This document shows positions 15,412-24,701 of a stretch of 64,000 nt of DNA, one piece after another. How positions within the stretch are numbered: the stretch's first letter is position 1; each line of letters begins with the position of its first letter. Where the stretch lies: NCBI GenBank assembly GCA_945871905.1, contig CAMBXL010000002.1:1-64000 (forward strand), written 5' to 3'. The stretch is from Chitinophaga pinensis. Lineage in GTDB: Bacteria > Bacteroidota > Bacteroidia > NS11-12g > UBA955. A model generated the notes under the pieces. The model had not been told where the DNA came from. It did not search any database and was given only the letters and a program-made list of their open reading frames with translations. Position numbers and translations under genes: made by a program.

Positions 15412-16659
15412 TCAAAAATGATGTTCTTCCCAAACTTGACACAAATTGATTAATACCTCAACGGCTTTTTCCATGTCTTGCAAACTGACATACTCTTTTC
15501 GAGAGTGAATCGCCATTTCTCCGGTAAAGATATTGGGACAAGGCAACCCCATAAACGACAGTCTTGAACCATCTGTGCCACCTCTGATACTCTCAATTCT
15601 TGTTTGTAGTCCTGCCCTTTTGTAGGCCTCCATGGCATTTCCCATTACTTGCGGGTATTGGTCTAACATTTCGCGCATGTTGCGGTATTGTTCCTTCACC
15701 TCAATTTTAAAGGTAGCACCCGGATAAGCTGCAATCGCCTCTTGCGCCAATTGTTCTATCTGATTTTCGTATTCTTTTAATTTAGCGGTTTCAAAATCTC
15801 TGATAATAAACTGTACAAACGTGGTTTCTATACCACCCTCAATGTGCAATGGATGAACAAAACCCTCTTTTCCCGAAGTTGTTTCTGGACTCCAAGTGTT
15901 TTTGGGCAATAACTCCACAAAATGTGAAGCAACTTTAATGGCTGATACCATTTTATTTTTAGCATATCCCGGATGAGCACTGATGCCTTCAAAAATCACT
16001 TTCATACCATCTGCAGAGAAAGATTCGCCTTCTAAAACACCTCGTTCTCCACCATCTAAGGTATAACCAAAGTCTGCCCCTAATTTTTTCATATCAATCG
16101 CATCCACGCCTCTACCAATTTCTTCATCTGGTGTAAACAATATTTTTATGGCACCATGCTTTACTTCGGGATGATGAATGATGTAATTTGCAAAATCCAT
16201 AATAATAGCGACCCCTGCTTTGTCGTCGGCACCCAATAATGTAGTCCCTGAGGCGGTAATGATGGTATCACCTATCCTTTCTTTTAAATAAGTATGTTCT
16301 TCAGCACTTAATACCAAACTTTTATCGTCTTCAAAATGTATCAATCCACCATCATAATTGGCATGAACAACTGGTTTTACTCCCTTCCCTGTTACATCGG
16401 GCGAAGTGTCCACATGTGAGCAAAAACACAATATTGGCACTTGCTTGTCTGTATTGGAGGGAATGGTGGCATACACATAACCAAATTCATCTAATTCTGC
16501 ATCTACAATACCCATGGCATGTAACTCCTCAACCAAAATTTTACTTAAATTTTTCTGTTTTTCCGACGATGGTTGTGTCACTGAATTGGGATCAGCTTCG
16601 GTATCAATTTGTAAATATTTACAAAAACGGTCTAAAAGGGTATAATTCGATAAATTCAT
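15412..16659 (-). CDS. pepT: Peptidase T (tripeptide aminopeptidase)
   Basis: A 415-residue cytosolic M20 metallopeptidase that removes the N-terminal residue of tripeptides. Zinc ligands and catalytic motifs are visible: CSHVDTSPD (first His and Asp), LLGADDKAG (bridging Asp), TPDEEIGRG (catalytic Glu pair), TLDGGERG and the C-terminal IFTGEMAIHSRKE with the last His. The lid/dimerisation domain sits between about residues 210 and 320. Length and ends are normal. It is transcribed toward the repeat array downstream of dnaJ and divergently from the ABC-F gene. Confidence 0.95.
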   Translation of the reverse strand: MNLSNYTLLDRFCKYLQIDTEADPNSVTQPSSEKQKNLSKILVEELHAMGIVDAELDEFGYVYATIPSNTDKQVPILCFCSHVDTSPDVTGKGVKPVVHANYDGGLIHFEDDKSLVLSAEEHTYLKERIGDTIITASGTTLLGADDKAGVAIIMDFANYIIHHPEVKHGAIKILFTPDEEIGRGVDAIDMKKLGADFGYTLDGGERGVLEGESFSADGMKVIFEGISAHPGYAKNKMVSAIKVASHFVELLPKNTWSPETTSGKEGFVHPLHIEGGIETTFVQFIIRDFETAKLKEYENQIEQLAQEAIAAYPGATFKIEVKEQYRNMREMLDQYPQVMGNAMEAYKRAGLQTRIESIRGGTDGSRLSFMGLPCPNIFTGEMAIHSRKEYVSLQDMEKAVEVLINLCQVWEEHHF

Positions 16660-16660
16660 T

Positions 16661-16738
16661 CTTTCTTATTTTTACACTGCAAACCTAAAAGAAAAGCCCA
16701 AATAAATCACACCAAAATTGAAACTTTCTTATTTTTAC
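16661..16738. repeat. 15-bp direct repeat between pepT and the ABC-F gene
   Basis: CTTTCTTATTTTTAC occurs at 16661-16675 and again at 16724-16738 in the 108-base divergent spacer. It could be a paired regulator site or a chance duplication. No protein is implicated. Confidence 0.4.
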
Positions 16739-16751
16739 TACATATTAACAT

Positions 16752-16759
16752 TAACTTTG
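16752..16759 (+). promoter_or_regulatory. -7 promoter element of the ABC-F gene
   Basis: TAACTTTG matches TAnnTTTG and ends 8 bases before the ATG at 16768, implying a very short 5' leader. Confidence 0.5.
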
Positions 16760-16767
16760 CGGCTTGT

Positions 16768-18639
16768 ATGAATTTACTTTCTGTTGATCAATTATCAAAA
16801 GCATATACTGAAAAATGGCTCTTTAAAAACATTAGTTTTGGAATAGCAAAAGGCGAAAAATTGGCACTGGTTGGAGCCAATGGCACTGGCAAATCGACCT
16901 TACTAAAAACCATTGCAGGCCTTATAAAACAAGACAGTGGCGAATTACAATTGGCAAACGGCTGTAGTGTGGGCTACCTTCCTCAAGAACCTGAATTGGA
17001 CGAGAACAAAACCATTCAACAAACTATTTTCTCGTCTGACAATCCTACTGTTAAAATCATCAACGAATATGAAGCTGCCATTCTAGATATTGAAGCTTCG
17101 GGTGATAGAATGCAGTTTTTATTAGATGAAATGAGTCGATTGGATGCTTGGGAGTTTGAAAAACGCTCTAAACAAATTCTGTCAAAATTAGGCATAAGTG
17201 ATGTGGAAGTTTTAAATAAATCATTGAGTGGTGGACAAAGAAAGAGAGTGGCATTGGCACAACTTTTATTGTTAAATCCTGATTTAATCATCATGGATGA
17301 GCCTACGAATCACTTGGATTTGGAAGCTATTGAGTGGTTAGAAAATTTATTAACGGCGCATCAAATTTCGTTGCTAATGGTAACGCACGACAGGTATTTC
17401 CTTGACAATGTTAGCAATCAAATACTTGAACTTGACCGTGGCAACTTGTATATACACAAGGGTAACTATGCTTATTTTCTTGAAAAGAAATCGATGCGAG
17501 AAACAATTCATGCCGCCGAAGTTAGCAAAGCACGCAACTTGATGGTAAAAGAACTGGAATGGATGCGCAGAATGCCAAAAGCCCGTGGCACTAAAAGTAA
17601 AAGTAGGATTGAAGCTTTTTATGACTTAAAAGACATTGCGACTCAAAATTTGAATCAAAATGAATTAGAAATTTCGGTTCAAACGACAAGATTAGGGAAC
17701 AAAATCATTGAATTACACAATATTTCAAAGCAATTCGATGACTTAAATATCATTGAAAACTTTTCATACATCTTTAAGAAAAAGGACAGAATTGGGGTGG
17801 TTGGAAAAAATGGGATTGGGAAAAGTACTTTTTTGGATTTACTTACTCAAACACAAGCACCTAGCAGAGGTGAAGTTATTCATGGTAGTACTTTAAAAAT
17901 TGGTTATTACACCCAACACACCAATAACTTAAACAACGAAAACAGGATTATTGACGAGGTTAAAGAAATTGCAGAATATGTAACCTTAGGCACGGGAGAA
18001 CAGGTCGCGGTAAGCAAATTATTAGACATGTTTTTGTTTCCCCCTAGCGTTCAACACACACCTATCAGCAAGTTGAGTGGTGGCGAAAGAAGACGTTTAC
18101 AATTACTGAAAGTATTGGTAAGCAACCCCAATTTCCTAATCCTGGATGAGCCTACCAATGATTTAGACATAGACACATTGAATGTGTTAGAGGATTTCTT
18201 AAGCGAATTTGCAGGTTGTCTTTTACTAGTTTCTCACGACCGTTATTTTATGGACAACTTAGTGGAACATTTGTTTGTTTTTGAAGGTGAAGGCAAAATC
18301 AAAGATTTTTATGGCAATTACACGGATTACAAAGACCAAAAAACAGAACTAAGTTCTGAATCCAAAAAAACAGAACCCAAATCGAGCCCTACTGCCGCAA
18401 CAACGGTGGTTGAGAGTAAAAAGAAAAAAGCGAGCTTTAAAGAACAACAAGAATACAAAAATCTAGAAACAGAGATTGCAAAACTTGAAAGTTTAAAGCA
18501 AGAATTAACCAACAAATTAAACAAAGGCAGCAGCAGTCATTCCGAATTAGCAGAATGGGCATTGGCAATTGAAAAAGCCAATTTACAAATTGATGAAAAA
18601 AGTTTAAGATGGTTGGAACTTGGTGAAATAATGGACTAA
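16768..18639 (+). CDS. ABC-F family ATPase (Uup-like)
   Basis: A 623-residue soluble protein with two ABC domains and no membrane segments. Domain 1: Walker A GANGTGKST, signature LSGGQRKRVALAQ, Walker B LIIMDEPTNHLDL. Domain 2: GKNGIGKST, LSGGERRRLQLL, FLILDEPTNDLDI. Between them is the helical P-site-tRNA-interaction linker (KARNLMVKELEWMRRMPKARGTKSKSRIEAF). The C-terminal 90 residues form a Lys/Glu-rich coiled coil, as in Uup. Such proteins act on the ribosome (translation factors, some antibiotic resistance). Both ATP sites look intact. The subclass is a judgement from the coiled coil, not an alignment. Confidence 0.93.
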   Translation: MNLLSVDQLSKAYTEKWLFKNISFGIAKGEKLALVGANGTGKSTLLKTIAGLIKQDSGELQLANGCSVGYLPQEPELDENKTIQQTIFSSDNPTVKIINEYEAAILDIEASGDRMQFLLDEMSRLDAWEFEKRSKQILSKLGISDVEVLNKSLSGGQRKRVALAQLLLLNPDLIIMDEPTNHLDLEAIEWLENLLTAHQISLLMVTHDRYFLDNVSNQILELDRGNLYIHKGNYAYFLEKKSMRETIHAAEVSKARNLMVKELEWMRRMPKARGTKSKSRIEAFYDLKDIATQNLNQNELEISVQTTRLGNKIIELHNISKQFDDLNIIENFSYIFKKKDRIGVVGKNGIGKSTFLDLLTQTQAPSRGEVIHGSTLKIGYYTQHTNNLNNENRIIDEVKEIAEYVTLGTGEQVAVSKLLDMFLFPPSVQHTPISKLSGGERRRLQLLKVLVSNPNFLILDEPTNDLDIDTLNVLEDFLSEFAGCLLLVSHDRYFMDNLVEHLFVFEGEGKIKDFYGNYTDYKDQKTELSSESKKTEPKSSPTAATTVVESKKKKASFKEQQEYKNLETEIAKLESLKQELTNKLNKGSSSHSELAEWALAIEKANLQIDEKSLRWLELGEIMD

Positions 18640-18661
18640 TAGAATAATTCAGATTAACCCT

Positions 18662-18669
18662 TATCTTTG
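18662..18669 (+). promoter_or_regulatory. -7 promoter element of the GT2 gene
   Basis: TATCTTTG is a perfect match and ends 4 bases before the GTG start at 18674, so the transcript may be leaderless. Confidence 0.5.
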
Positions 18670-18673
18670 AAAA

Positions 18674-19423
18674 GTGAAAATATCTGTTGTCATTATCACA
18701 AAAAACGAAGAGGAAAATTTAAAAAAATCTCTGCCCAAGTTATTTTGGTGTGATGAAATTGTTATTGTGGATGACCACAGTACAGATAACACCGTTGAAC
18801 TTGCAAAACAATACAATTGTAAAGTTTACAACTACATTTTTGAAAATTTTGGCAAACAGAAACGATTGGCAGTTTCATTGGCACAAAACAATTGGGTTTT
18901 GAGTTTGGATGCAGATGAAGTTCTGTCCGATGAATTGATTAATGAGCTGAAATCTCTGAAAGAAGATAAAAACATAGAAGGCTATTTCATTCCTCGTCAA
19001 CATGTTTTTTTAAATACGCCTTTTAAATATGGCAAAGAAAGCAAAGATTACATTTTGCGTTTATTTAACAAAGAAAAAGGGAACTTCAACGAAGCCAATG
19101 TTCATGAAAAAGTAATATTGAATGGAAACACAAGCTCCTTGAAAGGGATTATTTTACATTACAGTTACAAAAACCTTGACCATTATTTTAGTAAGTTTAA
19201 TCAATATACCACAAAAGGGGCCATTCAATTGAAAGAAAAAGGAAAAAAAAGAGCATTAATACTGTGTATCTTAAGTTTTCCTATTTATTTTTTCAAGCAT
19301 TACTTCCTTTACTTAAACCTATTTAATGGCAAAGCGGGCTTTGTATGGAGCTACTTAAGCGCTTGGTATCACACGGTAAAATATTTAAAACTGTTCGAAT
19401 TGAATAAAAAAGAGACCCTTTAA
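18674..19423 (+). CDS. Family 2 glycosyltransferase
   Basis: A 249-residue GT-A-fold enzyme. The N-terminus (KISVVIITKNEEENLKKSL) is the nucleotide-sugar-binding strand, followed by VDDHSTDNT and the metal-binding motif LSLDADEVLSDEL. It resembles the WaaE/KdtX-like GT2 group that decorates lipopolysaccharide core. The C-terminal stretch FPIYFFKHYFLYLN is amphipathic or hydrophobic and may associate with the membrane. The start is GTG at 18674, because the domain begins there directly after the promoter element. Donor and acceptor are unknown. Confidence 0.88.
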   Translation: MKISVVIITKNEEENLKKSLPKLFWCDEIVIVDDHSTDNTVELAKQYNCKVYNYIFENFGKQKRLAVSLAQNNWVLSLDADEVLSDELINELKSLKEDKNIEGYFIPRQHVFLNTPFKYGKESKDYILRLFNKEKGNFNEANVHEKVILNGNTSSLKGIILHYSYKNLDHYFSKFNQYTTKGAIQLKEKGKKRALILCILSFPIYFFKHYFLYLNLFNGKAGFVWSYLSAWYHTVKYLKLFELNKKETL

Positions 19424-19512
19424 TCGGGCTTAAATCCGTATTAGACCAAAATCTTTGTTTTTATTGCAGCTAATTTTCTTTTAAATTTGTCTAACACTTA
19501 TGAGTGGTAGTA

Positions 19513-20070
19513 ATGTTTTCAGAAAAGCAAATTATTGAAGGATGCCTTAAAGGTGACAGATTGTCGCAGAAGGCACTTTATAACCGCTTTGCCGGGAAAA
19601 TGCTAGCAATAAGTAAACGATATCTTTACGATTTGGAGCATGCCGAGGATGCTTTTCAAGACGCTTTTGTCAAAGTTTTCCATCATCTAAAAAACTTCAA
19701 TTTTCAAAGCAGTTTGGAAACCTGGATGACCCGAATCTTTATCAATGAAGCCATTAATAAACTGAGGTCGTTAAAACGATTAACACTCAACGTTAACATT
19801 GATGATTTAAGCTACCAATTACCCGAAAACAAAACTGAACTACCTGATAATTTCGATTATGACCTTGTGATGATGCTATTAGAGAAAATTCCCGAAAACT
19901 ACCGAATTGTACTAATGCTGTATGCCATTGATGGTTTTAATCACAAAGAAATTGCAGAAAAACTAAACATGCCTGAAAGCACTTCAAGAAGCTCACTGAC
20001 AAGAGCTAGAAATATGTTATGGCAACTATATAAAAAAGAATTAATTAAACATGAATCCAGAGGAATTTGA
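19513..20070 (+). CDS. ECF RNA polymerase sigma factor
   Basis: A 185-residue sigma-70 family protein with only regions 2 and 4. Region 2 (about residues 22-90) contains the core-binding and -10-melting part DAEDAFQDAFVKVFHHLKNF and WMTRIFINEAINKLR. Region 4 (about 125-175) has the HTH EIAEKLNMPESTSRSSLTRARNML. An in-frame GTG at 19504 would add three residues; I chose the ATG. A TAAATTTG element at 19482-19489 may be its promoter. Its stop overlaps the anti-sigma gene by 20 bases, so the pair is translationally coupled. The target promoters are unknown; autoregulation is usual for this class. Confidence 0.93.
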   Translation: MFSEKQIIEGCLKGDRLSQKALYNRFAGKMLAISKRYLYDLEHAEDAFQDAFVKVFHHLKNFNFQSSLETWMTRIFINEAINKLRSLKRLTLNVNIDDLSYQLPENKTELPDNFDYDLVMMLLEKIPENYRIVLMLYAIDGFNHKEIAEKLNMPESTSRSSLTRARNMLWQLYKKELIKHESRGI

Positions 20071-21514
20071 TAACAAATTAAAAAAATCATTCGAGAGAGA
20101 AAATTTGCCCCCCAAAGAAGAATTGTGGCAAAATATTTCTAGTCAACTTGACCAAAAATCAAAATTTAACTTTTGGTGGGTCTTTACCATTTCTGCTATT
20201 TTGATTGGCATTATCATTATTGGACAACAATTGTCTGGTAATTTCAAAAAGGGAACTACAGTTTCTAACAATGAACAAAAAGCTTTAAATACGCCAAACG
20301 AAACCAACCCTACTAGTAAGGAACAGCAATTCAGCACATCGCACAATGATGAAAGCCGTCAAGAAACTGAGAACTCAACATCAAAAAAGCAAAGCGGAAC
20401 TGATGACGACAAGTCAATAAAATCTTCTAGAGAAACTGCTCAATCAACAATCCAATCTAGGACTGCAAGGCAATCAAATAAAGTATCAAAATCATCACCT
20501 AAATTACCTGCCAATGACAATTCTAGTTTTGCAAAAACATCAACTCCATTAGAGACAAACATCCCTAATTCTTCTTTAACCACATTAGTAAAATCTACTG
20601 AAAATATAAATTCTTTGGGCAATGCAATGGCCTCTAATGCAGATTTTTATCAAATTAATTTTTTGAGATTTAAAAACTTTCAGGCTAAATCCAATCTTTT
20701 TTCGCTTAGTTTTTTTAATCCAATTGAGACTTTGGCAACAAACAAAAAATTCAAAACTAACAAAAAAACCAACCCTAAAGAATTCTACGAAAAATGGTTT
20801 CTTGCATTTGGCATAGGACCGCAATTCAATATCAACACAGTTAATGTTCCCAATGAATTGGAATCTTATGTACACAAAGATTTATGGAAAAATAAGGAAA
20901 ACACAACTCACAATGGAATTGGCTTTAACACCTTTGCTTTGTTAAATTACAAGTTTGGCAGAAACTTTATTTTTGAAACTGGTTTGGATTACCGCTTAAG
21001 AACCGAAGATATTAAACTAGACATCACAAGCATAGATATTGCGGCCAGAAATAATGCCAACCAAATCATTCAATATGCCAATATCAAATTGTTATACATT
21101 GTGGGCAACGACACTACTTTTTACGACGCACTAGCAAGTTTTAATTTAGCGGTTAAAAATAAATACCATGTCATTACTATACCATTCAATTTTAAGAAGG
21201 AAATTGCAGTCAGTGACCAATCTTATCTTTCATTCGGTTTAGGTGGCGGTCTTTCTTACCTCTTCAGCAATACCTTAAAACACATCGACTTGGTTAATGA
21301 AATCGTAAAAACCGAGAACAAAAGATCGGCTTTAAACACTTCAATTAACACACAATTAGCGTATTATACAAACTTTAACGATATTGGACAAATTGGAGTT
21401 TACACTGGTTATACTCTCTTTACCAACCCTTGGCAAATCAATCAGAAACAGTATTCTATCATTATGAGAGACGTTCAGTTTGGAATTACCTACCGTAAAC
21501 CATTGCAATGGTAA
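20051..21514 (+). CDS. Anti-sigma-type membrane protein fused to a barrel-like C-terminal region
   Basis: 487 residues. The cytoplasmic N-terminus (FDNKLKKSFERENLPPKEELWQNISSQL) shares a PPxxxLWxxIxSQ signature with the product of 48605-49498, which also follows a sigma gene. One transmembrane helix lies at about residues 40-60. Then comes a long Ser/Thr/Asn/Lys-rich disordered linker (about 65-190). The last 240 residues have strand patterns of a small outer-membrane barrel (WFLAFGIGPQFNIN, FIFETGLDYRLR, YLSFGLGGGLSYLF, IGVYTGYTLF, VQFGITYRKPLQW). It probably binds the sigma factor encoded by the overlapping upstream gene. The barrel-like part may sense envelope state or span to the outer membrane. 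Function inferred. Confidence 0.75.
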   Translation: MNPEEFDNKLKKSFERENLPPKEELWQNISSQLDQKSKFNFWWVFTISAILIGIIIIGQQLSGNFKKGTTVSNNEQKALNTPNETNPTSKEQQFSTSHNDESRQETENSTSKKQSGTDDDKSIKSSRETAQSTIQSRTARQSNKVSKSSPKLPANDNSSFAKTSTPLETNIPNSSLTTLVKSTENINSLGNAMASNADFYQINFLRFKNFQAKSNLFSLSFFNPIETLATNKKFKTNKKTNPKEFYEKWFLAFGIGPQFNINTVNVPNELESYVHKDLWKNKENTTHNGIGFNTFALLNYKFGRNFIFETGLDYRLRTEDIKLDITSIDIAARNNANQIIQYANIKLLYIVGNDTTFYDALASFNLAVKNKYHVITIPFNFKKEIAVSDQSYLSFGLGGGLSYLFSNTLKHIDLVNEIVKTENKRSALNTSINTQLAYYTNFNDIGQIGVYTGYTLFTNPWQINQKQYSIIMRDVQFGITYRKPLQW

Positions 21515-21691
21515 GCACAAAAGTCTGCCTTTTATAATTCCTATTTTTTATTGAACTTTGTAGCTAATGATAAACTACAATAATAAAGAGTGGTGGAAAC
21601 TCATTTTGGGAATTCAAAAAAGTGCCCCTTTTTGCCCATTTATATATTCAACAGAACATAGAAGAAATTCTCCATTAATTACATTGAGCCT

Positions 21692-23542
21692 TTGAAACTG
21701 TTAAAAAATTATCTTTTATTGTGTTTGTTGTTTTTAGTCACCTTCTTACTAAGTAGGTTGTATTTCATTACTTACCTTCACACACAATTTACAGATTCAT
21801 TAATAACTACGTTTTTCAAAAGTTCATTCCATGGGTTTGCGCTCGACTTGTCTGCCATTGCATACATAATGAGCTTAATTTTAATCCTTTATGGCCTTTT
21901 ATTAATGGTGAATAAACCCCATCACAAACGGGCAATTAAAATCATAATTTCACTTGTTTTGGGAGTTGTTTTTTTATCGACTATCAGCGATACAGAACTT
22001 TATAAACAATGGGGAAGTAAATTCAACAATCAAGTTCTTGTTTACATTACACATCCCAAAGAAATGGCCCTTTCTGCTGGCTCCACCAATTGGTTAAAAA
22101 CAATTTCTTGGGGCATTGTTCTGGCTGTACTGTTAATATTTCTATACCGAAAAGTAACACAATTATTATCTCCTATCGAACGAAACCTAAAAACAGTTCT
22201 GGTCTTGATTTCCCTTTTTGCTATTAACTTTATTTTTATGAGAGGTGGCATTGGTGTTACAACTATTAGCCAATCAAGAAGTGTTTTTTCAACCGATAAA
22301 ATCGAGAATGCTTCGGCAGTTAATGGTTTGTGGAACGCCATTTACTACATAGTTAACAATACCGAAAGAATCTATGGCAATAAATTCAATTTACTGACTG
22401 AAAAAGATGCTAAAACCCTATTCGATGCTCAACTTAACTCAGACTTAGACAGCACCCTGTATTACAAAAAAGAAAAGCCTAATATCGTTGTAATAATGCT
22501 CGAAAGTTTTACCGCGGGGGCTAGTAATTTACTTTTAGGGAAAAACAATTGCACCCCTAAATTGGACCAACTTGCACAAGAAAATTACTTTTTCTCGGAA
22601 TGTTATGCCACTGGCGATAGAACAGAAAAAGGATTGCTATCAATATTAAGCGGCTATCCGGCACAACCGATGTCATCCATTATTGTTTTTCCTGATAAAA
22701 TGGCAAAACTGCCATCTGTTTCCAAAGATTTAAAAAAAATGGGGTATCAAAATAGTTTTATTTACGGTGGCGATGTCGAATTTGCCTCTATGAAATCCTA
22801 TTTAATAGTTAATGATTTCGACTTCATCATTGACAAAAAAAACTTCACTTCTGAACAGTTAAACAGCAAATGGGGCGTGCATGATGGCAACTTATTTCAA
22901 AAATCCTTAAGTCATATTAACACGCTTAAACCTCCTTTTTTCACAACGATTCTTACCCTTAGCAGTCATGAACCTTATGAGGTGCCATATTCCTCAGGTT
23001 TGAGCAAAAATGAACCTTGGTATGCTTTCAAAAACTCGATAATGTACGCAGATTCTTGTTTATTCGAATTCATCAATCAGTGTAAAAAAGAAGCTTGGTA
23101 CAACAACACGCTGTTTGTTATAGTTGCAGACCACGGTCATGACATTGGATTAACGGATATCCATTATTTTGGCAAACAAAAATTCCAAATTCCTTTGGTT
23201 TTATTAGGCGGTGCACTTGATCCAATTTACTTAAAAAAACAAAACAATACGATTGTTTCTCAATCTATAATCCCTCAACTGATTACACCCATTGCACAAA
23301 GACATCAATACAATTGGCAGACCAATAGCAATGACAGCAATGGATTTGCACAATATCACTTTTACAATGGGTTTGGAAGAGTGACAAAAAACAAAGAAAT
23401 CGTCTTTGATAACGACTCCAAATTCGCTTACAATTACATTGATAAATCGCTAAAAGGCAAAACATTAAAAGACAGCTTAGTCCTTATAAATCAATCAAAA
23501 GCGTATCAACAAATCCTTATAAAAGATTTTCTAACCAAATAA
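21692..23542 (+). CDS. LTA synthase-like membrane sulfatase (phosphoglycerol transferase family)
   Basis: 616 residues. The first 210 contain about five transmembrane helices, followed by a periplasmic alkaline-phosphatase-fold domain. Motifs: NIVVIMLESFTAGA (metal-binding Glu), CYATGDRTEKGLLSILSGYP with the Thr/Arg nucleophile region, SSHEPYEVP, and VADHGHDIGL with the metal-binding Asp-His. In Firmicutes LtaS makes lipoteichoic acid. In Bacteroidota, homologues probably transfer phosphoglycerol or a similar group to periplasmic or envelope glycans. The start is TTG at 21692 because no ATG lies before the first helix; this start is uncertain. Single-gene unit upstream of pdhB. Confidence 0.88.
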   Translation: MKLLKNYLLLCLLFLVTFLLSRLYFITYLHTQFTDSLITTFFKSSFHGFALDLSAIAYIMSLILILYGLLLMVNKPHHKRAIKIIISLVLGVVFLSTISDTELYKQWGSKFNNQVLVYITHPKEMALSAGSTNWLKTISWGIVLAVLLIFLYRKVTQLLSPIERNLKTVLVLISLFAINFIFMRGGIGVTTISQSRSVFSTDKIENASAVNGLWNAIYYIVNNTERIYGNKFNLLTEKDAKTLFDAQLNSDLDSTLYYKKEKPNIVVIMLESFTAGASNLLLGKNNCTPKLDQLAQENYFFSECYATGDRTEKGLLSILSGYPAQPMSSIIVFPDKMAKLPSVSKDLKKMGYQNSFIYGGDVEFASMKSYLIVNDFDFIIDKKNFTSEQLNSKWGVHDGNLFQKSLSHINTLKPPFFTTILTLSSHEPYEVPYSSGLSKNEPWYAFKNSIMYADSCLFEFINQCKKEAWYNNTLFVIVADHGHDIGLTDIHYFGKQKFQIPLVLLGGALDPIYLKKQNNTIVSQSIIPQLITPIAQRHQYNWQTNSNDSNGFAQYHFYNGFGRVTKNKEIVFDNDSKFAYNYIDKSLKGKTLKDSLVLINQSKAYQQILIKDFLTK

Positions 23543-23590
23543 AGGTTTAGGATAACAAAAAACTAATTTTTCAAATTGGTTTCAATTGTA

Positions 23591-23598
23591 TATTTTTG
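23591..23598 (+). promoter_or_regulatory. -7 promoter element of pdhB
   Basis: TATTTTTG is a perfect match located 21 bases before the ATG at 23619. It lies inside a possible upstream TTG extension (23586), which supports the ATG as the real start. Confidence 0.55.
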
Positions 23599-23618
23599 CG
23601 AAACAATTAAAAGAAACG

Positions 23619-24596
23619 ATGAGAGAAATTCAATTCAGAGAAGCCTTAAGAGAAGCAATGAGTGAAGAGATGCGTAAAGATGAACGTGTTTTTTTGTTAG
23701 GAGAAGAAGTTGCTGAATACAATGGCGCATACAAAGTAAGTCAGGGAATGCTTGCCGAATTTGGCGAAAAAAGAGTCATAGATACTCCAATTGCTGAACT
23801 TGGATTTGCCGGTATTGCAGTAGGTGCTGCTATGAATGGCTTGGTTCCTATTGTTGAATTCATGACTTTTAACTTTTCATTAGTTGCTATTGACCAAATT
23901 ATAAACAGTGCTGCTAAAATGAATAGCATGACAGCCGGTCAATACAAATGCCACATGGTATTTAGAGGACCAACAGGAAGTGCAGGTCAATTAGGTGCTC
24001 AACACTCTCAAAACTTCGAAAATTGGTATGCCAATACGCCAGGTTTAAAAGTGGTTGTTCCTTCCAATCCTTATGATGCTAAAGGTTTATTAAAATCTGC
24101 AATCAGAGATGGCAATCCTATTATTTTCATGGAAAGTGAGCAAATGTATGGCTTAAAAGGTGAGGTTCCTGAAGAAGAATATACCTTAGAAATAGGCAAA
24201 GCACATGTGGCTAAACAAGGAACCGATGTTACAATCGTTTCTTTTGGAAAAATGATGCTGCGTGTTAATGAAGTTGTTATTGAACTTGAAAAAGAAGGTA
24301 TTAATGCAGAAGTTATTGACCTAAGAACAGTTAGACCATTAGACCACCACACTATCATTGAATCAATCAAAAAAACCAATAGACTTGTAATTGTTGAAGA
24401 AGCTTGGCCACTAGCTTCCATAAGTAGTGAAATAACATACCAAGTTCAACGCCACGCTTTTGATTACTTAGATGCGCCTATCAGACGTATTACAACTCAA
24501 GATACGCCATTGCCTTATGCCTCAACTTTCGTAGAAGCCTTTTTACCTTCTATTGGTAAGATAGTGGAAGCTTGTAAAGCAGTTGCATACAAATAA
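23619..24596 (+). CDS. pdhB: Pyruvate dehydrogenase E1 component, beta subunit
   Basis: 325 residues beginning MREIQFREALREAMSEEMRKD. The transketolase-like pyrimidine-binding domain carries VFLLGEEVAEYNGAYKVSQGM (the Glu that activates thiamine diphosphate), DTPIAELGFAGIAVGAAMNG and FRGPTGSAGQLGAQHSQ. The C-terminal domain includes VIDLRTVRPLD and RRITTQDTPLPYAS. It pairs with an E1 alpha subunit (not in the window) for oxidative decarboxylation of pyruvate. Length is standard. I rejected the in-frame TTG at 23586 because the promoter lies downstream of it. A bidirectional terminator follows. Confidence 0.96.
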   Translation: MREIQFREALREAMSEEMRKDERVFLLGEEVAEYNGAYKVSQGMLAEFGEKRVIDTPIAELGFAGIAVGAAMNGLVPIVEFMTFNFSLVAIDQIINSAAKMNSMTAGQYKCHMVFRGPTGSAGQLGAQHSQNFENWYANTPGLKVVVPSNPYDAKGLLKSAIRDGNPIIFMESEQMYGLKGEVPEEEYTLEIGKAHVAKQGTDVTIVSFGKMMLRVNEVVIELEKEGINAEVIDLRTVRPLDHHTIIESIKKTNRLVIVEEAWPLASISSEITYQVQRHAFDYLDAPIRRITTQDTPLPYASTFVEAFLPSIGKIVEACKAVAYK

Positions 24597-24614
24597 TAAA
24601 TTTATACATCTATA

Positions 24615-24652
24615 AAAAAAGCCCCGAATAGCAAGTATTCGGGGCTTTTTTA
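24615..24652. terminator. Bidirectional rho-independent terminator
   Basis: GCCCCGAATA (24621-24630) pairs with TATTCGGGGC (24636-24645) around GCAAG, with A and T runs on the two sides. It ends pdhB on the plus strand and the UXS operon on the minus strand. Confidence 0.93.
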
Positions 24653-24701
24653 TGAATATTAATTGGAGAATCTTAACTGTAACTTAGAAATCAAAAACGC
24701 C

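Noticed and set aside
23586-23618. TTG start 33 bases upstream for pdhB
   Set aside because: The TATTTTTG promoter element (23591-23598) lies inside this stretch.
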